DNA of 64,000 bases from Apiotrichum sp. Y4204 (GCA_025531455.1 JAMYHL010000016.1:62001-126000); one strand, 5' to 3'. Positions 33,419 through 45,506 are shown, numbered from the stretch's first letter. Program-made: numbers and translations. Notes: a model not told the origin generated them from the sequence alone.

Positions 33419-36329
33419 GATGGACGGGTCGGGTCGAGGACCGAGTGTGAAAGAGTGTGGAGAGTGTGAACCGCGATTGCGAATGGGGAAGGAAGCCAAG
33501 AAGCTGGGACCAGGTCCAGACTATAAACCATACTTCATCCTATCAACCGACAGCTGCCTCACTTGTTCAGAGTTAGTGCCGAGGAAACGATAGGACTATC
33601 TTTGGACCTTGGGAATCGAGCCGCAGCCCGTAGACATTCCAGGAGCCACGGGGTCCAGTGCGCCACTGATCTAGTACAGTGAAGCACGGCCCGCGCGGCG
33701 GCGATTTTGAGACTGATTGTGGCCACACCGGCTCTCCCGTTGATTGGCATACGATACTTTGGATTGGCACACGGCACGGCATTGGCACACGCGCGGCACT
33801 CGTATCGTGATATCTGTCATTCCCTGCCCATCACGGCCCCGCGCTGTTCGGCGCGCCTCGGCTCACCTTCATATCGCGGGACGGCGAGCTTAGCTGATCG
33901 ACATCTACGGCCCCATGGGGCTGTTAGGAAATGCTGTAGAGCAACTTCCCCAGACAAGAGGTCGTAAGAGCCGCGTGTGGAGCACAGCCGGTCATGACGA
34001 GTGCCCGTATTTTTGTTCCTCGGAATTGGCTCGTTTCGACCGGCTTGGTCGTTATCCAGCACATCTGGATACCGGGGTGAAATCGCAACGACGAAGGTGT
34101 CTCGCCGGATGCTTGCGCCGGGTTGTGGGCGAATGAGCGCTTAGAAGACGGAAGTGAACCATGTGGAGACATCAACTCGACCGCATGGGCCGCGAACGCA
34201 CACTGGGGCTGTGACAAAGGTAATCTCGAGGGGCCAAGGCGTCGTGAGCTCGCGGGGCGCTATTCTTAGCCATTTTGGATTTAGCAGTATCAGACGCAGC
34301 ATGCAATCAGGGAGTGCGCAAGCCATAAGCACCTTTGGTCGCAAAACCAGACTGAATCCCCCGGAAGTGTCAGCCATGTGTGGCGCAACAGGTGATCATT
34401 ATTATCAGACGTGCCGGCGGGTCGCCCGCCGGGATAGGGTCAGGCACCAGGTGACTGGTTCAAGTCCATGTGGTGCATAGGGTAAGCTTGCTTCGGCGCT
34501 CCACCAACCGATGGGAAGCTAATAGCTTGTGCGCTGGCGGCGCAGTCTGTGCATGATGTTTTGAGTGCCGAGCCGGACGAGACTGATTTGGATCTTGTTC
34601 TCGGTTTGTGCATTCGGAACGGGCATTTTGACGTCACGTACTGGGTCACGCTGGTTTTTGGTGGCATGGTCAGTGCCTGATGTGGTGTTTCGTGCCTGCC
34701 TCAACCACCCTTGGAGCTGGCCGATCTCCCCATCCCCTTGCGACACTGTTACGACAAACAGATTCCAATCGCCCCAGAAGTCAGAGGATGAGAGGGTAAC
34801 ATGTGCACCCAAGGTGTGGCGGGGAATGAGAACAAAGGCTGAAAAGAAAGACAGTACGGGGTCAGGACGCGAGCGGTCGGTAGGTGCGGAGCCGTGCGGA
34901 GCTGCCGATGAGCCGAGGAGATGATCTTAAATTAAGCACGGGCTAGCGCTAGTGTGTGCCCTGTGGGTGCGCCCTTCTCCGGATTCCACTAGACCGCTTG
35001 GTGGCCGATCATGGAGCCTCGGAGGCGAGTGGACGCCGCATACGGCGTAGCCGGCTCGGCCTCGGGGTGGAGGAAGACGCCGCTGTCACTACGATTCGGA
35101 TATCAGGATGTGGATTTGTGGAGCTAGCGATTGTAGTTCCGGATCCCAATTGTTTGGTTGCCATGTTGCCACCGAAGTGGACCATATGGCGATGCACCAG
35201 TCCCTTGCGGTGCGCCTCTTCAGCTCCCTAGCTGTGTGCTGCACAGGAGCTGTCTCGGACGGGACTGGCTGGTGGGCCAGGGAGGAAGGCTGGACCCGTC
35301 GGTAGTGCTCATGAACGATACCCGCCGGAAACAGGAGTCGAGACGTTTCCAGTGATTGGAGCACAAAGTCCGTGTGGAGTATGGAGGGCGCGTAGCTGGG
35401 CCGCAGGTTGCGATAAGCAGGATCATAAATAATCAGCCATGAATAGTACCGAGGGCCCCACATCGCATGCTCCATTCTGTGGTCAAGGCTTAGGTTGTGG
35501 GGTTGGGGGAGTGGAGATTGGGGTGAGTGATTTATGCTGACCAACAGGGAGCGCGATAAACATGGTAGGAGGCACAAGCACGATGGGTGTGATGGTGAGA
35601 TGGGTGATGAGGACGATGGTGATGAAGACGATGAGGAAGAGGAAGGATGATGTGGATGAGAAGACAAAAGAAAGCAATGATATACAAAGTGTTCACACGT
35701 TCACGGGGGTGTTAAAGCTGACGCGTCGCTGACGGTGTATTGCGGATTGCTGACTGGACCCGCTGGCGATCCCCAAGGGACCGTCGTCCACCTCGGATCC
35801 GGGGCTCGGCGATCGCGATCAGCTGCGCGGCCCCGCCCCAAAATGGCCCCAACGAAGGAGGGCCCCCAGAGGGCGCATATTCTGGTGGTGATCGAGGTCA
35901 TCAGAATGATCAGGGTCGCGGTTGATCCGCGGTATGAGACGCAGAGCTCGGATCCGCAGGGACGCGTCGCGCGTTCGGAGTCAGCGGAGACGGAATAGCG
36001 GAGACACGTCGGACTCGGACTTGGACTCGCAGTGCCGATGGACATTGGTGGTGGCGGCGGATGGATCATGCATTCAGCCACCAGTCTAGTGAACGAGAGG
36101 CTTCCGTCTTGATGCCCATGCTAAAACGCCCCGGCGGCATCAATGCCACTCGGTCTCTCATGTACTCATGTCTACCAATTCATTCCTCTTGGAGGTGTGG
36201 TTGTGGAATGAAACTTTGTCCACAAACCCCACCGCGCGACGGTCATCGCCGGGGCGTCGACAACAGGCCAGCTCCCATATATCCCCCGGCAGCGACGCAT
36301 AGTCCCACTCACACATCTCCCACTTCACA
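33419..36329. other. Gene-poor 2.9 kb region
   Basis: No supported gene. It contains a perfect 8-bp GC hairpin (CCGGCGGG/CCCGCCGG, 3-nt loop) at 34414-34432. A box-B-like GGTTCAAGTCC is near 34448-34458 and a box-A-like TGGCGCAACAGG at 34381-34392, but no tRNA fold results. The SDR promoter at the right end has a TATATA-like element around 36277. Confidence 0.45.
34414..34432 (+). other. GC-rich perfect hairpin
   Basis: Two 8-base arms pair exactly around a 3-base TCG loop. It is far from any supported gene. Confidence 0.7.
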
Positions 36330-37055
36330 ATGTCCAAACCGCAAGCATATCTCGTCACGGGCGCGAGCAACGGCATTGGCGCGGCGATCGCGGCGGCCCT
36401 CCTCGCGCAGGGGCACACGGTGGTGAACGTCGATCTCGTGGCTGCGGAGCTCCGCCCAAACTTCGTGTCATACACGGCCGATTTGAGCAAGGCGGAGGAG
36501 GTGCGCGCCGTAGCCGCGCGGGTTACCGAGTCCTACGACATTATCGGACTGGTGAACAATGCCGGCGCGACGCGTCCAGGAACAGTGGACACGGCGACCG
36601 TCGACGACCTCGAGTTCGTCGCAAATCTCCACCTCTCCGCATCCCTCATCCTCATCCAGGCGGTGCTTCCGGCCATGCGCGCGGCAGGGTGCGGACGAAT
36701 CGTGATGATGGCGTCGCGCGCGGCGCTCGGCAAAGTCAACCGCGTGGTGTATTCGGCGACGAAGGCGGGTATGATTGGGATGGCGCGCACGCTGGCGATG
36801 GAGCTCGGCCGGGACGGAATCACCGTGAATGCCGTCGCGCCGGGACCGATCGCGACTGAGCTATTTATGAAGAGTAATCCGCCTGACGCACCCGCAACGA
36901 AGAAGATTATAGACAGTACTGTTGCGGGACGTCTCGGTACGCCTGAGGACGTCGCGCGCGCGGCGCTGTTCTTCCTTGACCCGCTCAATGGTTTTGTCAC
37001 TGGCCAAGTGCTGTATGTTTGCGGTGGGACGACGCTGGGGGTTGCGCCGGTGTAA
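36330..37055 (+). CDS. Short-chain dehydrogenase/reductase (classical SDR)
   Basis: A single exon of 241 aa. It has the NAD(P)-binding TGASNGIG at residues 11-18, the stabilising NNAG near 72, the catalytic Ser in VMMASRAALG near 125, and YSATK (Tyr/Lys pair) near 138. The PGPIATE cofactor loop and a C-terminal VTGQVLYVCGGTTLG complete the fold. The N-terminal Asp after strand 2 (VVNVDL) favours NAD(H). It most resembles the 3-oxoacyl-ACP reductase/FabG-like group, whose members act on many alcohols and ketones, so the substrate is unknown. No introns are needed and no targeting signal is seen. Confidence 0.88.
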   Translation: MSKPQAYLVTGASNGIGAAIAAALLAQGHTVVNVDLVAAELRPNFVSYTADLSKAEEVRAVAARVTESYDIIGLVNNAGATRPGTVDTATVDDLEFVANLHLSASLILIQAVLPAMRAAGCGRIVMMASRAALGKVNRVVYSATKAGMIGMARTLAMELGRDGITVNAVAPGPIATELFMKSNPPDAPATKKIIDSTVAGRLGTPEDVARAALFFLDPLNGFVTGQVLYVCGGTTLGVAPV

Positions 37056-37166
37056 GGTAGTGTGATAGATTAGATTGATATGTTATGGGTGCTCTGGGTC
37101 GATGCAGTCGTCACATTGTGTATACCTACAGTCTAAGATCTAGAGCTACAGCTGATCCTTCCACCT

Positions 37167-38049
37167 CTACGCCTCTGGGGGTTTACTCTTCTTGAGCAGC
37201 CCGCGCTTTCGAATAGTGACGGTGAGCACGGCGACGAGCCCGTCGATCGCGGGCCCGCCGCCGCCGACGTTCTGCGCGTGGTTGATGCCCTCTGGATGTC
37301 AGCGCAGTTCCTCCTCCGCACTCACCATCCGTCTCGTTCAGAAGCCCAGCGACGTATTCAACAGAGGTATGGTACTTCCACCCGAGATACCGCGACGTGC
37401 CCTCGAACCGGTCTCCAGCCTTGACCTTTGCGGTTTCGACATTCTTCCCCACGAGGGCAGAGACAAGCATATCCCTTCCGCGATTGTACCCATTCTCGAT
37501 GATTTCATGGTTTCCCTTCAGGTCCTTCTCTGCGCTCACTGCGAGAAAGTACGCCCCGCTGCCCGGCTGTACCCAGTACCGCGCGTGATTACCGCCTCTG
37601 AGCGACTCGAGCCCAGTCCCAATTACTGGCTTGCCGTAGTCGAAGCGCAGCACGCGCACCTCGCGCACGTACTGGCTCCCATCCAGATTCGCCAACTGTC
37701 GCGCGCCGCTGTGCAGGCCGAGAAACTCGCGCGCCATGTTCGCCGTGCTGGACATCAGTGACGATACAACGCCATACGTACTGCATGTACGCCCGGAAGC
37801 CGCCACGCAGAGGCGAGTCCTTGAGCACGATCGGGTCACTCTCCGCCGAGAGAATGACGTTCAGCGGCTCGTGGTTGCCCTCCGTCTCGGGCCAGCTCTG
37901 GAACATATTAGTATGGAATCCCCTCTGACTCTTCCTTCACTCTTTTCACTCACGGTCAGCATACTCCCGCCCACGTCCTGCGGGTTGATGTACCCCGCCG
38001 CACCCATCGCCGTCGGTATCGAGATTGCCAGTAGGAGTGCCAATCGCAT
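37167..38049 (-). CDS. Secreted protein of unknown function
   Basis: Four exons (introns 37898-37953, 37748-37781, 37292-37325) give 252 aa, ending at a TAG at 37167-37169. The first residues (MRLALLLAISIPTAMGAAG) are a clear signal peptide. An upstream in-frame Met at 38094 would bury this signal behind 15 residues, so 38049 is preferred. The mature protein has a mixed alpha/beta pattern: stretches such as REVRVLRFDYGKPVIG, NHARYWVQPGSGAYFLAVS and HTSVEYVAGLL alternate strand and helix. The C-terminus is hydrophobic and then basic (VAVLTVTIRKRG). No cysteine pairs or catalytic motif stand out. The gene is convergent with the SDR gene. Confidence 0.72.
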
Positions 38050-39056
38050 ACGCAGAAAGTGGGTTGAGGGCGCCGACGGCACGTACCCGTGCACAGTGCC
38101 GGGTTATATCCTCTCGCGACCCAAAACAGGCACTGGTGAATCGCGACGGTGGTGGCGGATGATTGTGATTGTTGACTTGTGGACTTGGGATTGTGGCCAA
38201 AAAGCGGATGTGACACGGGACGGCGGATTCCCCTGGCTCGCGGCCGAGCAACTACCGGACAGCATGCTCGGTTCCCTAGCCCTGGGCGGACAAGGGTATG
38301 GAACAACAGGGATGTCCTCCGCGTCCTGCCCTTTGCGCTCGATGAGAGATTGAGATCCATGCTTCATGAGATCATAAGAACATCTTCGAATCGCTCGGTC
38401 GCGTGCGTTTTTAGTCGCTCCCAGTGGCCTGAAGTGGACGTTGTTGCGCTGTGATGTGCTGACCGGAGCGGGCGTGCAGGGCGCGAGGGGCGCGATTCCT
38501 GTGTGGGGCCCAAAGTCCGTTTTCATGGTTCCCCCTGTGCCCGGCCTTCACAGCGACTTGAGCGACTCGCTCTTCACCGCGCACCGACACCTCTACCACT
38601 CGAGTCTCCTCGCATTCTTCGATGAACAGTTGCATCGTAATGCATTTGCTCAGACCTTTGCCAAGCGTCCAGACCCCGCCTCGAAAGGCTTGTTCGCTAT
38701 GGCTCACGTGAGTGCTCTGCAGGGATCGTCCCGATCAACGATCGTCTCGTTGATCAACAGGAGGGATCAACGGATCTACAGGTGAGATTGAGAGGCACGG
38801 GGATCCCTGTTACCGCCTGAAATGGTCCACGGGTGGGGGGTTTTAGTTTACGTAATGACCACCTGCTCTTTTACCAAACCCCCCAGGCGCTGATCAACTG
38901 TTTTGGAAAGACGCAAGTGGCTCTTGTGAATCGCCGCGCGCTCGCTCTCGTTTTTGTCGCCCTGGAAACATCTTCCTGTCATTGTCATTCACATCATTTC
39001 TCACAACGGCGCAACCCAATCCCGTCTGCCTCCCCCTCGCCAGCGCGCAATGCACC
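38050..39056. promoter_or_regulatory. Divergent promoter region between secreted protein (-) and disordered protein (+)
   Basis: About 1 kb. GATCAACGATC-like palindromic motifs cluster at 38735-38785, resembling those upstream of UBI3. No other coding frame is supported. Confidence 0.45.
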
Positions 39057-41843
39057 ATGTCTGTCCGGCACCACTGGACCGACGCGCAGATGCGCGCGTG
39101 CGTCACTGCCCTCGGAGAGGAACGCGCGCGGCGTCTGCTGTCCGGCATCGCGCCGAGCTGGGATGAGGCGCGCGACCTTGCGCTCACCGTGCTGGCTGGG
39201 ACGGAGTGGATGGAGCGGATGGCTGTCCAGGAGTGGAAGGAAGACACGCCGAATCCCGTTGCGCGATTCCTCTCGCGGTGCGCTCGGACGAGTGGTGGGA
39301 GCTAACCTTCAGTATCGCACGAGAAATACGACCAGACGCAGAGGGGTGTAACTCGTATCACCGTGCCGGCGCGCGCGCGGACTGGCGGAGTGTGGAGGAC
39401 GTGCCGACGAGCATACGTGGTGAGTTGAGCCGAGGTGGAGAGCTGGTGCGAGCTGCGCCCTGCCGTACTGCTACATCGCGCTTCACTTCGCCCGCCGCGC
39501 AGAATATCCACAGCGAGGAATCCTCCGCGCCGAACCTCGCGCTGACCACAGGCTCGTTCATGATAAAATACCCGTACTTCTTCGAGCTGCGCACGCTGCT
39601 CGGAGATGCATTTGCGGACCCGGAGAGAGCACGAAAACGTGCGCGGCGCGAGTCGCCGGAGACGCTAGACGGCAGGGAGAAGGACCCGGACAACAGCATA
39701 TCTGTCAACACGATCAAAACAATGACCACCGATGGCGTATTGACTAACGGGGCGTTTGTCAACGGCTCATCCGTCAACAGCTCATCCGCCAACGGCTCAT
39801 CCGAACTTTCAGCAACATCGACCGACCTGCACGCCGGCCCCTCTCATCTACTCGCGACAGAATCTGCCTCGCCTACCGCGTCGGAGGCGGAGGCGCTCCT
39901 GGCCATCACGATACTCGATGCACCCACGCCGACAGATCTTCCGCCGACTCCTCCACCGGAAACATCAGGGGCGTCAACACCACCTGCTCCTGCGTCATCC
40001 GCGTCTGAGCATGCGGCAACGGCGCCAACGCCACCGGCTCCGCATACCGCCCCGGCGGTGCCATCTGTCGTACCACAGGCCGCACCACAGGCCGCAGCAC
40101 CGTTGATGACCGCGGCCTCTCCGGATAGGTCGCCGGCGCCAGCAATACTAGAGGCACCATCGGCACCAACCCTGGCATCAACAGGGGGATCTGCATTGGC
40201 CCCAGTGAACTCAGAACCGAGGACGCCAGCGGAGCCGTCCGCGGTCGTCCCCACCATAAATGGCCTTGCCGCAGATGGAACCGCTCCGGATGGCGCAGCC
40301 CCGAATGGAGCAAGTACGAACGAGGTTGGTTCGAATGGCGCTGTCGCGAATGGCTCGGCGAAGGAAGATTCCGCCGTCGTCGACGATGATGAGACCATGG
40401 ACCCGGACATGGAACCGGACACAAGCTCAGACTCGGAAGCAGACTCAGATTCAGACATCGAGTTCATCTCGTTTGTTCCAGCCAGAACGACTCCGGCCAG
40501 CGCCTCGGGAAGCACGTCGGTGAGCGCTACGTCGAACGCGCTGGCGAGTTCCTCCCAGCCGAACCCTCGTAAGCGGCCGCGTGCAGACTCGGATGACGAG
40601 GAAGAGGTTGAGTTCGTCGCCGCGGGCACCTTCCTGTCGACCACCGACGAGGTCCGCAAAACGCGCTCGGTGCTGACGGGCACATTTGTCGCGAGTGGCC
40701 CGCCGCCCGAGGGATGGGACAGCGTTAACCTCCTCACGATCGACAGCGACGACGAGGAGGACGATCCAGACGTCGACTCGCCGTCGGGTCTCAGGCGGTC
40801 GCGGCGTGTTGCGGCCCTGCGCCGGTCCGACCGCGCGCCGCGCGTCAACTATGCGGACGACGCGATTTGTTCGGATGGTGAAGACCGGCCGTTCCAACTT
40901 AGAGGACGGCGGCCAGAACTGCCAACGCCGTCGCGCGTCCAGCCTCCACGAGGACATAATCCGCCGCCGACGGCTACAACTGCAACTGCATCGACGGTAA
41001 CCACGTCAGCAGCATTGCCAGAGCTACAGGGCACCGCAGCGAACCCTACTTGGCAGGACAGTACCGCGCTGCTTAAACACTCGGGATGGCTTACAGATAA
41101 TCGGCTGGGTCCGAAGGAGCGAAGAGCGGCGTACGAAAAAGCGCGCTTCATGCGATTCAACATGATTAAAGACTTGCAGGTTGTCACGAAGCGCCGTCTT
41201 GTCCTGTCTGTCCCGTCCTCGCAATTGGGCTTGCCAATGCCAAGCGACACCAGATATCTGTTCCCCATAGGAACTGTCGATGACGCCCGGCTCCAATGGG
41301 TCGACAGCAAGATTCCTGCGCGCGCTGTCCCGCATCTCTCCCTTGCCCGCGGAAACATCATCAATGGCCATGGCCGCGTCATGCACTTCATCATCGCGTT
41401 CTCCATGCTGACGTCGTGGAACTTTCCCGCGATTATCAGGCAGCCGCGGTTCCTCACGGGCTGGGTGCTGATTGTGAATACAACAAACTCACAGCCCGAA
41501 ATCGAAGCGGTGATGGTAATCGCGGCGAAGTTCGGCGCGTGAGTACCTTAACGCCGTGGCCGTAGATGCCGTCACTAACCGCAGCACGGTCGCACTCATG
41601 GAGCCCGGGGCAACTTGGAGTGACATCAGTCTCCCAAAGCACAGGCGCGCCTTTTTCATGCACAAACTGTGCAAGGGGCCACCGAACGCTACCATTAAAG
41701 AGCACAAGGACAAGAACGGGCGTCAGGTGGTGATAGAGATATCGCTGCTGTGCCTCCTAAACCTGATTGATCGCCACTTCATGGCGACGCTCCTAAGCAC
41801 ATCCACCTACGAGCCCCAGAAGGGCATCATTGTACCACCATAA
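39057..41843 (+). CDS. 901-aa mostly disordered, probably nuclear protein of unknown function
   Basis: Three exons (introns 39278-39312 and 41539-41584) sum to exactly 902 codons. Residues 1-80 form a small helical domain starting MSVRHHWTDAQMRACVTALGEE; a second short module follows near residues 155-175 (IKYPYFFELRTLLGDAF) with a basic KRARRE cluster after it. The centre, several hundred residues, is Ala/Pro/Ser/Thr-rich with NGSS and NGA repeats, an acidic run, and basic motifs (RKRPRADSDDEEE; RRSRRVAALRR) that resemble nuclear localisation signals. The last 240 residues are folded and cross the last intron. They include GWVLIVNTTNS and IEISLLCLLNLIDRH, with some likeness in pattern to BRCT-type folds. 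That likeness is weak and I assign no function. Confidence 0.7.
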
Positions 41844-42415
41844 TTGTTGTGCATACTATATATTTATACGCGATAGCATTGGTTCAGACTGCGACACGCG
41901 TCGCACTTATCCCTGTCACGAATTCAACGGGTCAAAATAAGGCTCAGACCGTTCCATTGATGGCCTGACTGTGAGCTGCGTCGCAGATGGTATGCCGTTG
42001 GACTTACGACCTTCTCAACAACTCGACGCCCTTGATCTAACATCCGTACATCCCAAAACTGAACTAGGCATTCATTTCGCAAGGTGGGCTGCAAGATAGG
42101 GAGCGGAGACGGAGTCGTAAACCCGCGTGATGTGCATTCTCACGCCGCCAGGAAAGCTTGTTTCACGTCCCCCCACTATGTGCTGCGGGAAGAGCGGGAG
42201 TGGGGTTCATGGGGTGGAGCGCGGAGATGGACATGTGGCGCCAACATCCGGCCAGAGCCGACACCATGCGCTGTCACCGCGGCAACCATCCCCAACTATA
42301 TAAACCCTCGGTGAACCATGTCCCGCCACCACCACGACGCAGACACGCTCATATAACGCACACAAACGCACTCTCTGGCCGGTTCGCCGGCTTCGCCCAC
42401 TCTCTCTACTGACTG
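41844..42415. promoter_or_regulatory. Promoter region of the MCT-like transporter
   Basis: A TATATAAA box lies at 42297-42304, about 110 nt before the ATG. The intervening 5' UTR is CA-rich. Nothing else is supported. Confidence 0.6.
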
Positions 42416-44012
42416 ATGAGCCCCTCTGACGACACGGTGTCTGAAACGACGACAAAGGTCGCGCTCGAGACGCACCACCCAGTCCGCGGGTTTGCCGAGC
42501 CGCTCGCGGTGATCAATGTGCCTGGAGAGCCCGAGGCCAAGGACCAGGAACAGTATGAGGAGAGCATCCGCGAGTACCCCGACGGCGGGCGAGAGGTGCG
42601 TCAAAGTGCCGCAAGTAGAGAGTCACCTAACACCAGGCGTGGCTCGTCGTCGTAGGGGGAATGTGTGCCGCGATGGGCGGGTTCGGCCTCGGCGCGAGCA
42701 TTGGCGCCTTTCAGAGCTGGTACGAGGAGAATCTGCTGTCGGCGTGGTCGTCTTCCCAGATTGCGTGGATTGGTTCAACGCAGACCGCCGTCTGTTTCTC
42801 AGTCTGTTTCTTCACAGGACCCCTGTTTGACCGGTACGGCCCGCGCCCGCTACTGATCGCGGGCACGGCGCTGCTCATGTTCGGCTTCTGCATGCTCTCC
42901 CTCGCGACCGAGTACTACCAGATCTTCCTCTGTCACGCCGGCCCAATTGCATTCGGCATGGACCTCGTCTTCCTCGTGCCCCTCAGTGCAGTGGGCCACT
43001 GGTTCTACCGCCGCCGCGGCCTTGCTTTGTGAGTGGCTTCGGGGATCGCAGCTGACGACAGTGGGATTCTCAGTGTGTACTGATCCAACAATGGCTGCTG
43101 ACCTCTAGTGACGGGCTCGTCTATTGGCGCAATCATCTGGCCGCTGTTCATTGCACATCTGCCGCAGAAAAGTGGGTTGAGGCGTCGCACGCCTGCTAAC
43201 CTTCAGTCGGGTGGGGATGGACCATGCGCATACTGGCCTTTGCGCTCGGCGCACTCGGGGCTGTGGCGACACTCCTCATCAAGACACGCCTGCCACCCAA
43301 ACCCCGCGGGCCGCTCTTCCATCTGCACGAGTTCCGAAACCTGTCGTACACAACAGTGGCGTTCTCGTTCCCTGTGAGTGGGCAGAGTGGTTTCGAGATC
43401 TAGCGCTCACTCTAGGCCAACGCCTTCGGCTATTTCTCGTTCCTCATGTTTATCGGGTCGTACGGCAGCCTGGTCGGTCTCGGGTCGTTTGCGCCGTACC
43501 TCTTGATGATCAACAATGGCGCCTCGGGCGTGGGGCGTATTGTCGGCGGGCTTGCCGCCGACCGCCTCGGGGTGTTCAACATGGGCATTCTGGCCTGTTT
43601 TGGGATGGCGCTGCTCATGTTTTGCTGGATGGCGATGGACACGGCGCCCGCGCTCATCGTGCTCTGCATCCTCTTCGGGTTCCTCAGCGGATGCCCCGTG
43701 TCGCTGCAGGCCCCGATGATCATGGCCGTCATCTCGGACCAGCAGCTGGTGGGCACACTGCTGGGCCAGTCGATGGGTGAGTGTTTTGCTTGCAGTGTTT
43801 TGTATCTGTATCTGACGGCAGTCATCGAGGCGGTACTTTCCGTCTGTGCCGCCCCGCTCTTTGGCCTGATTGTCGGCACGGGCACGGACGAAGAAAAGTT
43901 TGCAAACTTCAAAAAGGCCATTGCGTTCGGGGGCAGCATGCTCGCGCTGTCGGCCATTCTCCTCATCCCTGCGCGCCGGCACATCAGCCGCAAGTTGTGG
44001 ACAGTCGCGTAG
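42416..44012 (+). CDS. MFS transporter, monocarboxylate-transporter (MCT) family
   Basis: Seven exons sum to 454 aa. Introns: 42596-42636, 43029-43061, 43073-43108, 43172-43206, 43374-43415, 43777-43821. A 60-residue acidic N-terminus precedes twelve predicted helices. The first helix begins AWLVVVGGMCAAMGGFGLG. The A-like motif GPLFDRYGPRP sits after helix 2, and the tail carries KFANFKKAIAFGG, as in fungal MCT homologues. An 11-nt exon at 43062-43072 is needed to write RRGLAFGILMTGSSIGAIIWP, the family-typical helix 5 region. Fungal members transport monocarboxylates, riboflavin or other small metabolites; the substrate is unknown. The quinone-oxidoreductase gene follows 220 nt downstream on the same strand. 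Confidence 0.87.
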
Positions 44013-44234
44013 AGTTTAGATCGTAAAGCGTAGAGTGTAGCGCAGTGCATTTGTAGAAATGATACCTTGGACTTGTTGATTTGAGATTTGATGCATGAAC
44101 ATTCCGCTCCATTATCATCTCCGCTCATCTCCACAAATGACGTCGGACCTGGCCGGCTATAACCGGGTCGCAGCAGATACTAACCACCACAACATATAAT
44201 CCCCAAGTGCTCTTTCATCCTCCCCATCGCAGCC

Positions 44235-45506
44235 ATGAAGGCCTTCCAGATCAAGTACCACGCGCACCCGAAAGAGCACGCCGTGTAGGTAGAGGGGCGA
44301 AACCCCGCAGTATTCGAGATGAGCCGCTGACGCCAGCTCCGAGATACCCCCGCCAGTGCCGACGGGCGACCAGGTGCTCGTCGACGTGTATGCGGCCGGC
44401 CTCAACTTTTTCGAGTGAGAGAGTGGTAAGGGAGACTGTTGACGACAGTGTCCTCCAGGCTCAGAACTTGTACCAGCGTGCGTTGACTACCGGCTGGGGT
44501 GCAGAAGATCTAGTCGCTGACATAAAGATAAGCCACCGCTCCCATTCGTCCTCGGCGTCGAGTTCTCGGGGCGCATCGCGTCCAACTCGCCCATCCCCGC
44601 AGGATGCCCCTTCAAGCCTGGCGGTGAGTCATTTCCCACACCAACACTAACCCCCAGACAGGGTGATCGGGCGCGGACTCGGCGCATACGCGGAACAGGT
44701 GGCCGTGACGTACAAGAATCTCATCCCGCTCCCGCGGCAAATGTCGTTTGAGCAGGGCGCAAGTTTCTACGTGTACGCGCAAGTGGGGTGCTGATCGTTG
44801 ACGGCAGGGCGTATCCCACGAGCTATGAGGCGCTGGTGGGGCGCGCGCAGGCCAAGGCCGGCGAGTGGGTGCTTATCCACGCTGCGGCTGGGGGGGTCGG
44901 CGTCGCAGCGGTGCAGATCGCGAAGGGTGAGTACCAAGGCGGGCGCATCTGACCCCAGGCCTCGGGTGCAAAGTGATCGGGACGGCGGGCTCGCCAGAGA
45001 AGCGTGAGGTCGCCAAGCGTGCAGGCGCAGACTATGTGCTGGACTACACCGTCTCGGGGTGGCAGCAGGAGGTGATGCGGATCACGGGCCAGCACGGCGC
45101 GGACGTGGTGTACGACCCCGTGGGGCTGCTCGTCCCGTCGCTCAAGTGCGTGGCGTGGAATGCGCGTCTGCTCGTCGTGGGCTTTGCGGGGGGCACAATT
45201 GAGAAGGTGCCGGCTAATCTCGTGCTCTTGAAAAACGTCTCCATCGTCGGTGTACGCGGCGGCGAAACATCTGGTGAGGGCGTCCAGTAGCTTTGTCTGA
45301 CGGCAGTCCGCGATCCCGCGCGATATGCGCGCACGATTGCCGCGTGCTTCGACATGGTCTCGAGCGGCAAGCTCGTGCCCCTCATCTACGAGACGGTGTA
45401 CGACGGCCTCGAGGACCTGCCCCGCGGCCTTGTGGACCTCGAAACGCGCAAGGTGTGGGGCAAGGCCGTGGTGCGTATCCGCGGCGAGGACAAGGCACGG
45501 TTGTAG
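44235..45506 (+). CDS. NADPH:quinone oxidoreductase-like medium-chain dehydrogenase
   Basis: Eight exons give 333 aa. Introns: 44285-44336, 44415-44448, 44478-44527, 44624-44657, 44773-44807, 44927-44958, 45274-45306. The N-terminus MKAFQIKYH and the following GroES-like domain lack the Cys/His zinc ligands of alcohol dehydrogenases. The nucleotide-binding loop [15 protein letters not shown] is typical of zeta-crystallin/quinone reductases, and [11 protein letters not shown] precedes it. A 29-nt exon encodes the segment after NFFD. Such enzymes reduce quinones or alpha,beta-unsaturated carbonyls with NADPH in the cytosol. A TATA-like CATATAATCC lies about 40 nt upstream. Closely spaced behind the MCT-like transporter, though no functional link is proven. 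Confidence 0.87.

Noticed and set aside
34374..34480. Possible tRNA (TGGCGCAACAGG as box A, GGTTCAAGTCC as box B)
   Set aside because: Assumed acceptor, D and T stems do not pair; only two or three of five T-stem pairs form.
39844..40848. 334-codon minus-strand frame
   Set aside because: Antisense of the disordered protein gene; low-complexity Ser/Ala/Gly.
44773..44807. GC-AG intron starting at GCAAGTG in the quinone-reductase-like gene
   Set aside because: A canonical GTACGC donor six bases earlier gives the better family sequence [12 protein letters not shown].
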